Part shown: piece after piece, positions 5,686 to 13,431 of the stretch
How the letters are laid out: each line of letters begins with the position of its first letter
Position numbering within the stretch: the stretch's first letter is position 1
Source of the DNA: CAZVEV01 sp964625865
GTDB taxonomy: Bacteria; Planctomycetota; Phycisphaerae; SM23-33
Reading direction: 5' to 3'
Assembly (NCBI GenBank): GCA_964625865.1
Contig: CAZVEV010000127.1
Span: 1 to 15,425, forward strand
DNA length: 15,425 nt
Made by a program: the position numbers and the translations under genes
The notes under the pieces: generated by a model
What the model was told of the DNA's origin: nothing
Seen by the model: the letters and a program-made list of their open reading frames with translations, nothing else
Database searches by the model: none

Positions 5686-6915
5686 CTACTTCAACTGCTT
5701 GTCGAAGTACGCGAAGATCTCTCGAATGACGGCCGGCTTGGGGTTGTACGCATGTCCGAGGTCCGGATCGAGGACGAACTTGTAGAGGATGCCGGCCTCC
5801 TTGCACTTGGCTGCCAGACGCTTCATCTGCGCCACGCGGAACCCCTTGTCCTTCCCGCCCACGCTCAGGAACACGGGCGGGTCGTCCTTGGACACGTAGT
5901 CGCAGGGGCTCTTGCCCTCGTCATCCCCTTCGGGATTCTCCTTTCGCGAAGCCAGTATGGCCTCTCGCTTGCGCCGCCCGATCTGGTCGAGGAAGCCGTC
6001 TTCAATCAGGTGCGCCTTGTCGTGCTGACCGGCCGACATGAGAGCGGCCTGGAATCGGCTGGACTGGTCGGCGTGGGGACCCCGGTTGGCCTCGCAGTCG
6101 GTCTCATTGACCAGGGCGGCTACGGCGGCACGGCTGCTTCCCTTGGAGTGGCCCGTCACCCCCAGCTTGCCGGACAGACCCCAACGATCGGCGCGTGCCC
6201 GCAGCAGCCGCGCGGCGTGCTTCTCGGGAAACACCGTGCCGCGAGGCGCCACCTTCTCCCCGCCGTTCCACTGCATCACGGCGCCGGCGTAGCCGCCGGT
6301 CAGCAGGCCGTACAGGTAACAGGCACGCAGATTGATCCACTTGCCATGGTCCTTCGTGGAACTGATCTGCAGCACCAGCGGCACGGGCCGGGCCGGGCGA
6401 GACGGATAGAACACGTCCATGCACGCCATCTTGCCGCGGACCTCGCAGATGCGGACCTTCCGCTCTATCGTGTATCCCGCAGGCAGGATGTAGATCCAGT
6501 CCGGGTCCACGGGGTAGTCCCGGGTCTTGAAGAGGTAGGCATACCAGTCATCGATGTCGAGCAACAGCCCCGGCACGACCGCCTTCGGATCGCTTCGGTA
6601 GTCCACCGCGAAGACGATCATCCCTTCGTCAAGGAAGCCCTTGATCAGCTTCTTGTCGGACTGTCCCCCGATTCTCTGCGCAGGAAGGCCCGTCAGATAC
6701 ACGACAGCGGGCATCTTCGTCGACCGGCTCTTGGGCCGGTGGACGACGTAGGGCACGCTTCGGCCGAGGGCTCGGCTCTTCCATTTCGCTGCAGTCCTGC
6801 CGGCGGCGCACGTCGCCTCCAGGCCGCACCCGCAGAGGACCAGCAGCAGCAACAGCTCTTGCAGGCCGCGGATACCGAACTGACGAACAGGATGTCTGGT
6901 CTCGGTCGGAGTCAT
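5686..6915 (-). CDS. Exported alpha/beta-hydrolase, possible lipoprotein
   Basis: The predicted product has 409 residues. Its start has GGGAG at a good distance upstream. A hydrophobic segment (19-29) ends in LCGC (27-30), a possible lipobox with Cys30; otherwise it is a normal signal peptide ending near ATCAAG. The hydrolase fold is indicated by GVTGHSKGSSRAAVAAL with nucleophile Ser257 (GHSKG, fitting GxSxG), Asp356 in VGGKDKGF, and His388 in DPDLGHAYNP, which give a plausible Ser-Asp-His triad in the normal order. An N-terminal half of about 180 residues (60-240) precedes the nucleophile elbow and is longer than in minimal hydrolases. The likely role is cleavage of esters or acylated saccharides outside the cytoplasm. 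It ends 4 bases from the convergent cyclase gene and starts 48 bases downstream of the coiled-coil gene, so it may be the second gene of a two-gene operon. Confidence 0.75.
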   Translation of the reverse strand: MTPTETRHPVRQFGIRGLQELLLLLVLCGCGLEATCAAGRTAAKWKSRALGRSVPYVVHRPKSRSTKMPAVVYLTGLPAQRIGGQSDKKLIKGFLDEGMIVFAVDYRSDPKAVVPGLLLDIDDWYAYLFKTRDYPVDPDWIYILPAGYTIERKVRICEVRGKMACMDVFYPSRPARPVPLVLQISSTKDHGKWINLRACYLYGLLTGGYAGAVMQWNGGEKVAPRGTVFPEKHAARLLRARADRWGLSGKLGVTGHSKGSSRAAVAALVNETDCEANRGPHADQSSRFQAALMSAGQHDKAHLIEDGFLDQIGRRKREAILASRKENPEGDDEGKSPCDYVSKDDPPVFLSVGGKDKGFRVAQMKRLAAKCKEAGILYKFVLDPDLGHAYNPKPAVIREIFAYFDKQLK

Positions 6916-6963
6916 CCGTTCTCCCGAATGACGGGGTCAGTCGGATGGCGCTCTGGCCCCACG

Positions 6964-7830
6964 CTACGGCGTGCTGTTGACCTCGTCGCCCGGTTTGACG
7001 GGCATCTTGACGTCGACCAGTTCTCCGGCGGCCTGCCGCTTCTCGACCTGCGAGATCACCAGGGTCGCCACGTAGTCGCTGCCCCGGGAGACGATCAGCC
7101 GCATGCCGTCGGCCACCCCGGACTCCGAGCCTACCGCAATGCTCGCCAGGTCGTCGCGGACCGCGCGGATGGTGGTGTTGATTCGCACCTTCGGCTTGGG
7201 CCTGGGCCTGGGTCTCGGTGTGGTGTCCACGGGCTTGGCGGGCTTGACAGTCACCGGCGTGGCGATGCGCTTGCCCTTCTCGATCGCCAGTTCCTGCCTC
7301 GCGTCGGCCAGGGCGGCGGTGGTGGTCGCCAACTCGCGCCGGGTCATCGTTGCGAGTTTCTCGGTGCGTTTGACGCGCGCCTCGAGGTCGTTGATCCGGG
7401 CAACGAGCTTGGTATTGGCGGTCTTCGTCTCGGCGTTGGCCTTGAGGGCCTGGACGAGTTGGCCCAGCGCGTCGCGGACCTTCTGGTCGGCGGCCTGGGC
7501 GGCATCGGTCTTCAGCAGGGCCTGCAGTTGCTCGTTCTGGGTCGTCAGGGCCTTGACGGAGGCCTGCAGGTCGGCGATCTGCTTCTGGAGTTCGGCCCGC
7601 TGTGCGGCGGCGGTCTGCGTCTTGGCGCGAGCGTCGGCCTGGGCGGCCTTGCCCTGGACGGCGGCGAGCTTGGCGTGGCTCAGTTCCATGCGGAGCACGG
7701 CGGCTTCTTGCTTGAGGCGCGTAATCGTCTCGGCGGGGGTCTCCTTGTCTTCCTGGGCGACCGCGGCGAGCGGGACGAGGGTCAGGGCAAGTACGGTGCA
7801 TGCGAGGGCGGCATATCGTATCCGGTTCAT
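6964..7830 (-). CDS. Exported coiled-coil protein with Pro-rich linker and C-terminal beta domain
   Basis: The predicted product has 288 residues. The ATG at 7830 follows GGAG six bases upstream. Residues 1-25 are a signal peptide ending AAVAQ. Residues about 30-188 are Ala/Gln/Lys/Glu-rich with heptad character throughout (for example LQKQIADLQASVKALTTQN), so a long coiled coil is expected. A basic proline linker (about 198-214, PRPRPRPKPK) leads to a small domain (215-286) with VGSESGVADGMRLIVSRG, YVATLVISQVEKRQAAGELVD and VKPGDEV. This resembles the beta-barrel end domains of planctomycete cell-envelope proteins. It has no enzyme motifs. A structural or envelope-tethering role in the periplasm is likely. 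A TATACA box on the minus strand (7852-7847) could be its -10, but no good -35 is present. Confidence 0.65.
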   Translation of the reverse strand: MNRIRYAALACTVLALTLVPLAAVAQEDKETPAETITRLKQEAAVLRMELSHAKLAAVQGKAAQADARAKTQTAAAQRAELQKQIADLQASVKALTTQNEQLQALLKTDAAQAADQKVRDALGQLVQALKANAETKTANTKLVARINDLEARVKRTEKLATMTRRELATTTAALADARQELAIEKGKRIATPVTVKPAKPVDTTPRPRPRPKPKVRINTTIRAVRDDLASIAVGSESGVADGMRLIVSRGSDYVATLVISQVEKRQAAGELVDVKMPVKPGDEVNSTP

Positions 7831-7926
7831 GGTAAGCTCCTTGTTCTGTATAGCGGCATTGCGTTGGGAGGACATTAGTATGATATGGGGTTGCCCCGCC
7901 GAAAGCCAACCTCGCCCGATGATTCC

Positions 7927-7954
7927 TTGACACCCGGACGGACAGGGCAAGAAT
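7927..7954 (+). promoter_or_regulatory. Candidate promoter of the PH-like membrane protein gene
   Basis: A perfect TTGACA at 7927-7932 is followed after 16 bases by AAGAAT (7949-7954, four of six matches to TATAAT). It lies about 50 bases before the ATG at 8008, in the divergent gap between two genes. Confidence 0.4.
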
Positions 7955-8007
7955 AGAGTACCAGTCGTTCCCGCGCCGGGAACGTGCACATGGAAAGGGA
8001 CTTGCCG

Positions 8008-8817
8008 ATGACTGGGACACAGAGGATTGTCATGTGGCTGCCGGTCGTTCTGGTGGCTGTCGGGATCGGTGCGTGGCTGATATTCCGCAAGACGATTCGC
8101 ACGCGGCTGAGGATGAACAAGCAACTCCACGACGACCAGGACATCCACGAGTATCTCGTGACGTTCAACTGGACGCGGAAGGTGCTCTACATTCCGACCG
8201 TGTTTGTCTCGCTGGTGGCCTGCGTGCTGATGCTCCTGCAGGAGCACGGCCAGTGGGACGGACCGGCCACCGGGCTGCTGGGCGGGATATGGATCGGCGT
8301 GTTCTTCGTTAACTTCCTCGTCGACGAGTACGAGATCAGCATCAAGCTGCTGATCATCGCGGTCCTGTGCATCGTGGCCCTGTTCCTGTGGCTGAGCCTG
8401 CTGGACTGGGTGGATGAGTTCATGGACTTCTTCGGCCACCTGGCGATCGAGATCGATTCGACGGGCTATCTGCTGCTTGCGATCGTCTTCTCGGTGGCGA
8501 TTGCGATCTCCTGGATCAAGGGCCTGTTCTACTACGTGGCGATCACGCCGAACTACATGAACATCCAGGTCGGCCCGACCGAGACCGGCGAGCAGATTTC
8601 CCGCGAGGACTACAGCACGCGGATCGACACGGGCGACTTCCTCGAGCGTATCTTCGGTTTCGGACGGATCGTCATCACCTTCCGCAACCAGCGGCGTCAG
8701 CCGATCGTGATGCTTGTCAGCAGGATCGGCAAGGTCGCCAAGAAGCTCGAGTCGATTCGCGGCAAGCTGGCGGTCGATCGGTATCCGGCCCAGGGCGACA
8801 ATGGAGGCGGCGTATGA
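8008..8817 (+). CDS. Multi-pass membrane protein with a C-terminal bacterial PH-like domain
   Basis: The predicted product has 269 residues. The ATG at 8008 is preferred over the earlier GTG 7984 and ATG 7990 because AAAGGGA (7994-8000) lies seven bases ahead. Five hydrophobic helices are visible at about 8-26, 58-77, 88-106, 111-134 and 153-172. After the last comes YYVAITPNYMNIQVG (175-189), then STRIDTGDFLERIFGFGRIVITFRN (about 203-227) and RRQPIVMLVSRIGKVAKKLESI (229-250). That beta-strand/helix pattern, including the 'RIFGFGRI.I' element, is typical of the bacterial PH-like (bPH2, YdbT-type) membrane domain. Function is unknown; bPH2 proteins are generally envelope-associated. It is divergent from the coiled-coil gene and 143 bases upstream of the PQQ-repeat gene. 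Confidence 0.65.
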   Translation: MTGTQRIVMWLPVVLVAVGIGAWLIFRKTIRTRLRMNKQLHDDQDIHEYLVTFNWTRKVLYIPTVFVSLVACVLMLLQEHGQWDGPATGLLGGIWIGVFFVNFLVDEYEISIKLLIIAVLCIVALFLWLSLLDWVDEFMDFFGHLAIEIDSTGYLLLAIVFSVAIAISWIKGLFYYVAITPNYMNIQVGPTETGEQISREDYSTRIDTGDFLERIFGFGRIVITFRNQRRQPIVMLVSRIGKVAKKLESIRGKLAVDRYPAQGDNGGGV

Positions 8818-8960
8818 TCAGCACGCGAGCCAGCGAGATCGGAAGGGACAGCGCGGATATGGCGAAGCAGCCATGCTGACCCGCCGAGCCGCGAACCGTG
8901 GATTGTGAACGCCTGAACCATCGACAGAACCCGGCGACGACAACCGAAAGGACGTGCCCG

Positions 8961-10535
8961 ATGTTGCGACTGGTCATCAAGGTCTGCTGTCTTATCGGTC
9001 TGGCCGCGTGCGGGGCCCCGGCCCGTGCAGAAGACTGGCCCATGTGGGGGGGCTCCCACGATCGGAACATGGTCTCGCAGGCCAAGGGGATTCCCACCTC
9101 GTTCGAGTGCGGCAAGAGCACCCGTGACGGCAAGGGCGTGGACATGGCCACCACGAAGAACGTCAAGTGGGCTGTCCCGCTGGGATCGTACACGTATGGC
9201 AATCCGACCGTCGCCGGCGGGAAGGTCGTCGTCGGCTGCAACGATGCCGGGCTCGACGATCCGCGACTCAAGCGCACACGGGGCGGGATGATATTCTGCT
9301 TCGACGAGCAGACCGGGCGGAAGATCTGGCAACTCGTGATCCCCAAGTTCATCACCCGTGACAGGAAGTTCAACTTCGACCACCTGAACCTGGGCATGTG
9401 TGCGTCGACGACCATCGTGGGCGATCGCGGCTACGTCGTGACCAGTCGCAGCGAGGTGATCTGTCTGGACATGAACGGGCTGGCTGACGGCAATGACGGG
9501 CCGTTCAAAGACGAGGGCCAGTACATGGCCGGCATCGGCAAGAAGCCGATCACGCTGAACCCGAAGATCGACGCCGACATCATCTGGGTCTACGACATGA
9601 TCAAGGCGATCCCCACCTGGCCTCAGGACGCGTCGAGCAGCGTCGTGCTGATCCACGACGGGCTCGCCTACGCGGGAACCGCCAACGCCGTCGACCGCTC
9701 CCACGTCAAGGTCCCGTACCCCGACGCGCCGAGCCTGATCGCCCTGGATATCAAGACCGGGAAGCTCGTCGCAAAGGACGACGAGAAGATCGGCCGGCGG
9801 ATGCTGCATGGGCAATGGTCCTCGCCCATGCTCTGCACGGTCGGGGGCAAGACGCTGGTGGTCTACGGCGCGGGCGACGGCATCTGCTACGCCTTCGAGC
9901 CCGCCAAACCGCAAGCGGGCGGGAAGGTCGCGATCCTGAAGAAGGTCTGGCAGTGCGACGTGATCCCTGCCGACTACCGGGTCAAGGACGGCAAGAAGGT
10001 CCCGTACCAGCGGAAGCACTACAAGTTCACCTCGAAGTACTGGGGCGTCGGGCCGGCCGAGATCATCGCCACCCCCGTCTTCTACAAGGGGCGGATCTAC
10101 GTCGATATCGGGCAGGACCCGTGGCACGGGCGGGGCGACGGGGCCCTGACGTGCATCGACGCGGCGACGGGGAAGATCGTCTGGCAGTCCAAGGACGTCA
10201 ATCGCAGCCTGGCCACCGTCTCGATTGCCGACGACCTGCTCTACGTCGCCGACTACTCCGGGCACGTCTTCTGCTTCGACGCCGTCACGGGCAAGCAGTA
10301 CTGGAAGTACGAGACGGGCGAGCCCATGTGGAGTTCGACCTTGTGTGTCGACGGGCACGTGTATATCGGCACCGACGCGAGGCACCTGTGGGTGTTCAAG
10401 GCCGGCACCGAAGCCAAGGTCGTCGCCAAGTCGCGCTTCCGCGCCAAGGTCGCCACCACCCCCGTCGTCGCCAACGGCGTGATGTTCATCGCCTCCGACA
10501 AGTACCTCTACGCGCTGAAGAAGACGGACAAGTAG
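8961..10535 (+). CDS. Secreted PQQ-repeat beta-propeller protein
   Basis: The predicted product has 524 residues. The ATG at 8961 follows GAAAGGA eight bases upstream. The signal peptide contains LAAC, which fits a lipobox, and also an ARA|ED signal-peptidase I site, so lipoprotein or soluble periplasmic are both possible. The mature N-terminus EDWPMWGGSHDRN is the characteristic opening of planctomycete PQQ-like/BamB-like propellers. PQQ-type repeats recur: GGMIFCFDEQTGRKIWQ (near residue 108), SLIALDIKTGKLV (near 258), GALTCIDAATGKIVWQ (near 395) and GHVFCFDAVTGKQYWKY (near 433), with a final blade SDKYLYALKK. Such proteins may bind PQQ or serve as scaffolds; the sequence shows no catalytic Ca/PQQ-dehydrogenase signature. 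The stop codon lies inside the start of a hairpin repeat. Planctomycetes carry many paralogues, so a specific function cannot be given. Confidence 0.88.
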   Translation: MLRLVIKVCCLIGLAACGAPARAEDWPMWGGSHDRNMVSQAKGIPTSFECGKSTRDGKGVDMATTKNVKWAVPLGSYTYGNPTVAGGKVVVGCNDAGLDDPRLKRTRGGMIFCFDEQTGRKIWQLVIPKFITRDRKFNFDHLNLGMCASTTIVGDRGYVVTSRSEVICLDMNGLADGNDGPFKDEGQYMAGIGKKPITLNPKIDADIIWVYDMIKAIPTWPQDASSSVVLIHDGLAYAGTANAVDRSHVKVPYPDAPSLIALDIKTGKLVAKDDEKIGRRMLHGQWSSPMLCTVGGKTLVVYGAGDGICYAFEPAKPQAGGKVAILKKVWQCDVIPADYRVKDGKKVPYQRKHYKFTSKYWGVGPAEIIATPVFYKGRIYVDIGQDPWHGRGDGALTCIDAATGKIVWQSKDVNRSLATVSIADDLLYVADYSGHVFCFDAVTGKQYWKYETGEPMWSSTLCVDGHVYIGTDARHLWVFKAGTEAKVVAKSRFRAKVATTPVVANGVMFIASDKYLYALKKTDK

Positions 10536-10557
10536 GGCGTGCAACTCGTTTGCACGC
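10531..10557 (+). repeat. Stop-codon-associated hairpin repeat, copy 1
   Basis: AGTAGGGCGTGCAACTCG begins with the stop codon (TAG 10533-10535) of the PQQ-repeat gene. GCGTGCAA (10537-10544) and TTGCACGC (10550-10557) make an 8-bp perfect stem with a 5-base loop. The same sequence, one base shorter in the loop, follows the next gene at 12080. There is no T-tract, so a terminator role is only possible. Confidence 0.75.
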
Positions 10558-10607
10558 GGGGCGAACAGCACGTCGGTTTCACGTGCAACGGGATCCCCAC
10601 CCCATAG

Positions 10608-10680
10608 CTTCCCTTCCGCGTTTCCCGAGATTTTCAGGAACCTGCCCGCTCCCGGCGCGTCAGAAGGGGTGGAAGGGAAG
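10608..10680. repeat. Inverted repeat in the anti-sigma gene leader
   Basis: CTTCCCTTCC (10608-10617) and GGAAGGGAAG (10671-10680) are a perfect 10-base inverted pair, 53 bases apart, in the 190-base gap before the anti-sigma gene. It could form a leader stem. No terminator T-run and no known riboswitch pattern is visible. Confidence 0.4.
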
Positions 10681-10725
10681 GCCCGGTTGGGCCGAATAAG
10701 TGTAACGAGGACAGGGCATTTTGAG

Positions 10726-12084
10726 ATGGCCGATAGTAACGTGACATCGCGCCAATTGTCCGTCTACCTGGACGGAGAGTTGGATGGGGCCGAGGCCCGG
10801 CAGGTGGCCGACGCCCTCGAAGGCAGCGAGGCACTGCGGCAGGAGCTTGCAGAGCTGCGGGCGGTCCGCGAACTGCTCATGGGCCTTCCGCGGCACCGCG
10901 GCGGGGATGAGCTGGCCGGGCGGATCCTTGCGGCGGCAGAGCAGTTGCAGGGCCGTCAGCCCGTCGGCACGGCGGGGCGACTGACACTCTGGGTCAGGCG
11001 CCTGTCCGTGGCCGCCGTCCTTCTGGTCGCCGCATCGGGCGGCGTGATGATGACCGTCAGTTGGCTGTCGAGGCCCGCCCCCGACCCGCCGGGCGGAACC
11101 CCCATTGCACACCACGACGCGGCGAAAGACGATCGCGCCAAGGATCTGTCGCCGCGGCCCGGGCCGGGCAAGGGCGGCAAGCGACGCGAGGTGTCCGATG
11201 TCGTCGACGCGAAGGTCGATGCGGGCAGCGAGATCATCTTCACACACGATCTGGACGAGGCCCAGGTGGCGGTCGAACGGGTGATGCTCACTAACGGACT
11301 GCGTCCCGAGCCGAAGGCCACGTCGGCAAGGCACGGCAAGATGGTCGACAAGGAGATGCGGCGGTCAGGCGGGGGGGGCAACTTCCGGTTCAGGCGTCTC
11401 GGCGCTGAAACGATCACCTACGAGGTGGAGGGCACGCCGGAGCAGGTGATGAATCTCCGCGCGGGTATCGTTCGTATCCGCAAGAGCCAGTTCGTCGAGC
11501 AGCGGGCCGGGTGGAAGACGAAAGCTGCTGCGACGCCGGCTGCGGCCAAGCCGCTGGCCAAGGCGCCCGGTGCGGCGCCGCGGCCGATCGTTGGCAAGGG
11601 AGGCCTGGCGGCCGGGGCGGCCCCGATGGCACCGGTGCAACGCGGCAAGCAGGGCGGCGGCGCTGGTGGCGGGGGGACAGTCGAAGAGAAGATGGAAGAC
11701 GCTCCCGAACCCAGCGTGGCTGCCGGCGTGCAGCAGATCGTTCAGGCGGCCGAGTTGCTCTTCAAGCGGACCGTGGCCGGACAGTCGACCGCGCGGGGCG
11801 GGCGGGCGGATTCCGTCCAGCAGGCGGAAGGCCTGACACGCCCCGGCGAGGACCAGAAGCAGCAGAGGAAGGTCGCCCGGGGCGGGGTGGCCAACGGCGC
11901 ATTGCAGGAATCTGAAACACCCGGCCGGCAGGTCAGAACGCCTGTCGACCTCGCGGACCTTCAGGACCGCCGCGCGAACAGACAGCGACTGGTGATCACG
12001 CTGAACAAGAGCCCCCTGACCGCCGAGGCCGCCGCGCGCCGCGATGCCGCGATGCAGCGTGCGGCCGAGAACGCAAAGCAGTAG
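10726..12084 (+). CDS. Anti-sigma-factor-like single-pass membrane protein with Gly/Ala-rich tail
   Basis: The predicted product has 452 residues. The ATG at 10726 is chosen because the family-typical N-terminus follows at once: LSVYLDGELDGAEARQVADALEGSEALRQEL (11-41), the helical anti-sigma domain (RskA/zf-HC2-like). The zinc motif HxxxCxxC is absent, so this is the non-zinc variety. One membrane helix lies at about 92-114. Outside is a domain (about 160-255) with SEIIFTHDLDEAQVAVERVMLTNG and ETITYEVEGTPEQVMNLRAGIV, a pattern seen in planctomycete anti-sigma proteins. A low-complexity Ala/Gly/Pro/Gln region follows, with GKQGGGAGGGG and many KA/AP repeats. No sigma factor gene is adjacent in this window, which is unusual because these genes normally follow their ECF sigma partner. 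The role is inferred from the fold only. Confidence 0.68.
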   Translation: MADSNVTSRQLSVYLDGELDGAEARQVADALEGSEALRQELAELRAVRELLMGLPRHRGGDELAGRILAAAEQLQGRQPVGTAGRLTLWVRRLSVAAVLLVAASGGVMMTVSWLSRPAPDPPGGTPIAHHDAAKDDRAKDLSPRPGPGKGGKRREVSDVVDAKVDAGSEIIFTHDLDEAQVAVERVMLTNGLRPEPKATSARHGKMVDKEMRRSGGGGNFRFRRLGAETITYEVEGTPEQVMNLRAGIVRIRKSQFVEQRAGWKTKAAATPAAAKPLAKAPGAAPRPIVGKGGLAAGAAPMAPVQRGKQGGGAGGGGTVEEKMEDAPEPSVAAGVQQIVQAAELLFKRTVAGQSTARGGRADSVQQAEGLTRPGEDQKQQRKVARGGVANGALQESETPGRQVRTPVDLADLQDRRANRQRLVITLNKSPLTAEAAARRDAAMQRAAENAKQ

Positions 12085-12105
12085 GGCGTGCAACTCGTTG
12101 CACGC
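12080..12105 (+). repeat. Stop-codon-associated hairpin repeat, copy 2
   Basis: AGTAGGGCGTGCAACTCG again begins at a stop codon (TAG 12082-12084), that of the anti-sigma gene. GCGTGCAA (12086-12093) and TTGCACGC (12098-12105) form an 8-bp perfect stem around CTCG. A partial inverted echo, CGCCCTAC (12147-12154), lies downstream and mirrors GTAGGGCG (12081-12088). It sits between convergent genes. Confidence 0.75.
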
Positions 12106-12177
12106 GGAACGGATAAACCACTCCTTCCGCATGCAAACACATCCCGCGCCCTACGCGTGCAGTCTGTTCAGGGGCGA

Positions 12178-12969
12178 TCAGGCGGGCAGGTGCAGCGTGA
12201 ACGTGGTGCCCACCCCGACGGTGCTTTCGACGAGAATCTCGCCCGAGAGCATGTCCATGATCTCGCGACACAGGGCCAACCCCAGCCCGTGCCCCCGCGC
12301 CTTGCCGTCGTAGTTCTCGCCCTTGGTCGTGAAGAACGGGCGGAAGATCTTCTGGATGATCGCCGGCTCGATTCCCACGCCATTGTCCGCGACCGTCATC
12401 ACCACACGTTCGCCGTCCCGCCGGGCCGTCACGTGGATGGCCCGCGGCGTGGGCTTGGCCAGAACGGCCGTGCGAGCGTTGAGCAGCAGGTTCATCAGGA
12501 CCTGCTGCAACTCCAGCCTGCGGGTGGTGACGGTGAAACCGGCTGGGATGTCGAGGGTCAGCTCAATGCCGTCCTTCTCGGGTTCCCTCGCCATGGCCGC
12601 GAGAATCTCACGGATCATCGCGCCGAGGTCCTCCTCGGCCGGCTCGTGGTCCTCGTCTCGCGTAATGCCCAGAATGGCCTTGCAGATCTCGGTGGCCCGC
12701 AGCCCGCCCTCGGAGGCCCGCGCGATGGCCTTGGGGATCATTTTCGGGTTGTTCTTGGCCAGTTGAGCGTAGTTAATGATGGGCGTGAGAATGTTGTTGA
12801 ACTCGTGAGCGACCATGGCGGTCATCGTGCCCACCGCCGCGCGGCGTTGGGCGCGCCGCAGTTCATCCTGGAGCGCAGCGACCTGGGCTTCCAGCAGGGC
12901 CACGCGGTGTCCATGGTCATCAGTGTGTTGCTCGGCTACGACGTCGTCCTGGACTAGTGTGGTCGTCAC
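12178..12969 (-). CDS. Soluble sensor histidine kinase lacking a sensor domain
   Basis: The predicted product has 263 residues with a GTG start and AGGAG eight bases upstream. Residues about 22-45 form a short coiled coil. The HisKA helix follows with phospho-acceptor His55 in MVAHEFNNILTPI (52-64). HATPase_c motifs are complete: QVLMNLLLNARTA (156-168; Asn160 and Asn164), DNGVGI (195-200), FRPFFTTK (209-216) and GHGLGLALC (226-234). There is no membrane helix and no PAS, GAF or receiver domain, so it is cytoplasmic and probably gets its signal through a partner protein or the coiled coil. No response regulator is adjacent. Divergent transcription from the 92-residue protein gene suggests shared control, but there is no direct evidence. 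The H-box resembles those of NtrB-like soluble kinases. Confidence 0.9.
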   Translation of the reverse strand: MTTTLVQDDVVAEQHTDDHGHRVALLEAQVAALQDELRRAQRRAAVGTMTAMVAHEFNNILTPIINYAQLAKNNPKMIPKAIARASEGGLRATEICKAILGITRDEDHEPAEEDLGAMIREILAAMAREPEKDGIELTLDIPAGFTVTTRRLELQQVLMNLLLNARTAVLAKPTPRAIHVTARRDGERVVMTVADNGVGIEPAIIQKIFRPFFTTKGENYDGKARGHGLGLALCREIMDMLSGEILVESTVGVGTTFTLHLPA

Positions 12970-13088
12970 GGCGAACGCTCCTGTTGGTCGTCGGACGCAC
13001 AGCCTGTGCCGAAGGTGCGACAGACCGCTGCGTCTCTAGAGCTAGTATCGGACGAAGCCGTTGATTACTTAAGCGTCTGAGAGGTCGC

Positions 13089-13367
13089 ATGGACGATCAG
13101 ACCAAACTTCGCGTCCTGCTGGACCTGGTCGAATCGCTGGGCATCTCCGTGCGCCGCGGGCCCGCCCGGGGCGGAGCCTGGGGCGACCAGGGCGCGTCGC
13201 TGGTCACGCTGCGAGGCAAGGAGATCCTCTTCGTCGATAACGGCGTGTCCGCCGCCGCACAGGTCACGGCCATCGCGGCCGCCCTGGCCGGGCGGGACGA
13301 GATCGAACAGATGTACCTCCCGCCGGAAATCCGCGAGATGATCGACCAGGCCGCCGACGGGGCATAG
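13089..13367 (+). CDS. Small conserved-looking protein of unknown function
   Basis: The predicted product has 92 residues. The ATG is preceded by GAGAGG four bases or so upstream. Sequence elements are KLRVLLDLVESLGISVRRGP (helix), RGGAWGDQGASLVTLRGKE, ILFVDNGVSAAAQVTAIAAAL, and a C-terminal IEQMYLPPEIREMIDQA. It has no signal peptide or membrane helix and looks like a compact alpha/beta cytoplasmic protein. I associate the pattern 'LG..VR...GG...L..LRGK..LFVD....' followed by 'LPPE.RE' with small uncharacterised proteins in deltaproteobacteria and planctomycetes, but I cannot name a family. It is divergent from the histidine kinase and followed by a hairpin 10 bases after the stop. Confidence 0.72.
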   Translation: MDDQTKLRVLLDLVESLGISVRRGPARGGAWGDQGASLVTLRGKEILFVDNGVSAAAQVTAIAAALAGRDEIEQMYLPPEIREMIDQAADGA

Positions 13368-13376
13368 AGGTGGTGC

Positions 13377-13405
13377 CACGGTCCTACGCGCAGCGGAGGG
13401 CCGTG
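13377..13405 (+). terminator. Candidate hairpin terminator after the 92-residue protein gene
   Basis: CACGGTCC (13377-13384) pairs with GGGCCGTG (13398-13405) through one T-G wobble, with a 13-base loop, starting 10 bases after the stop codon. No T-run directly follows, so it may only partly terminate or may protect the mRNA end. Confidence 0.4.
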
Positions 13406-13431
13406 CCGCGTGCGGTGTTTTGCGGAGTGCG

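Noticed and set aside
5752..7878. A 700-codon open frame on the plus strand across the alpha/beta hydrolase and coiled-coil genes
   Set aside because: It is antisense to two genes with signal peptides, good ribosome sites and recognisable motifs. Its translation is low-complexity and matches no family I recognise, as expected from GC-rich shadow frames.
8697..10571. A 620-codon open frame on the minus strand opposite the PQQ-repeat gene
   Set aside because: The plus strand encodes a clear PQQ-repeat protein with signal peptide and conserved repeats. The antisense product is Asp/Val/Arg-rich without domain features.
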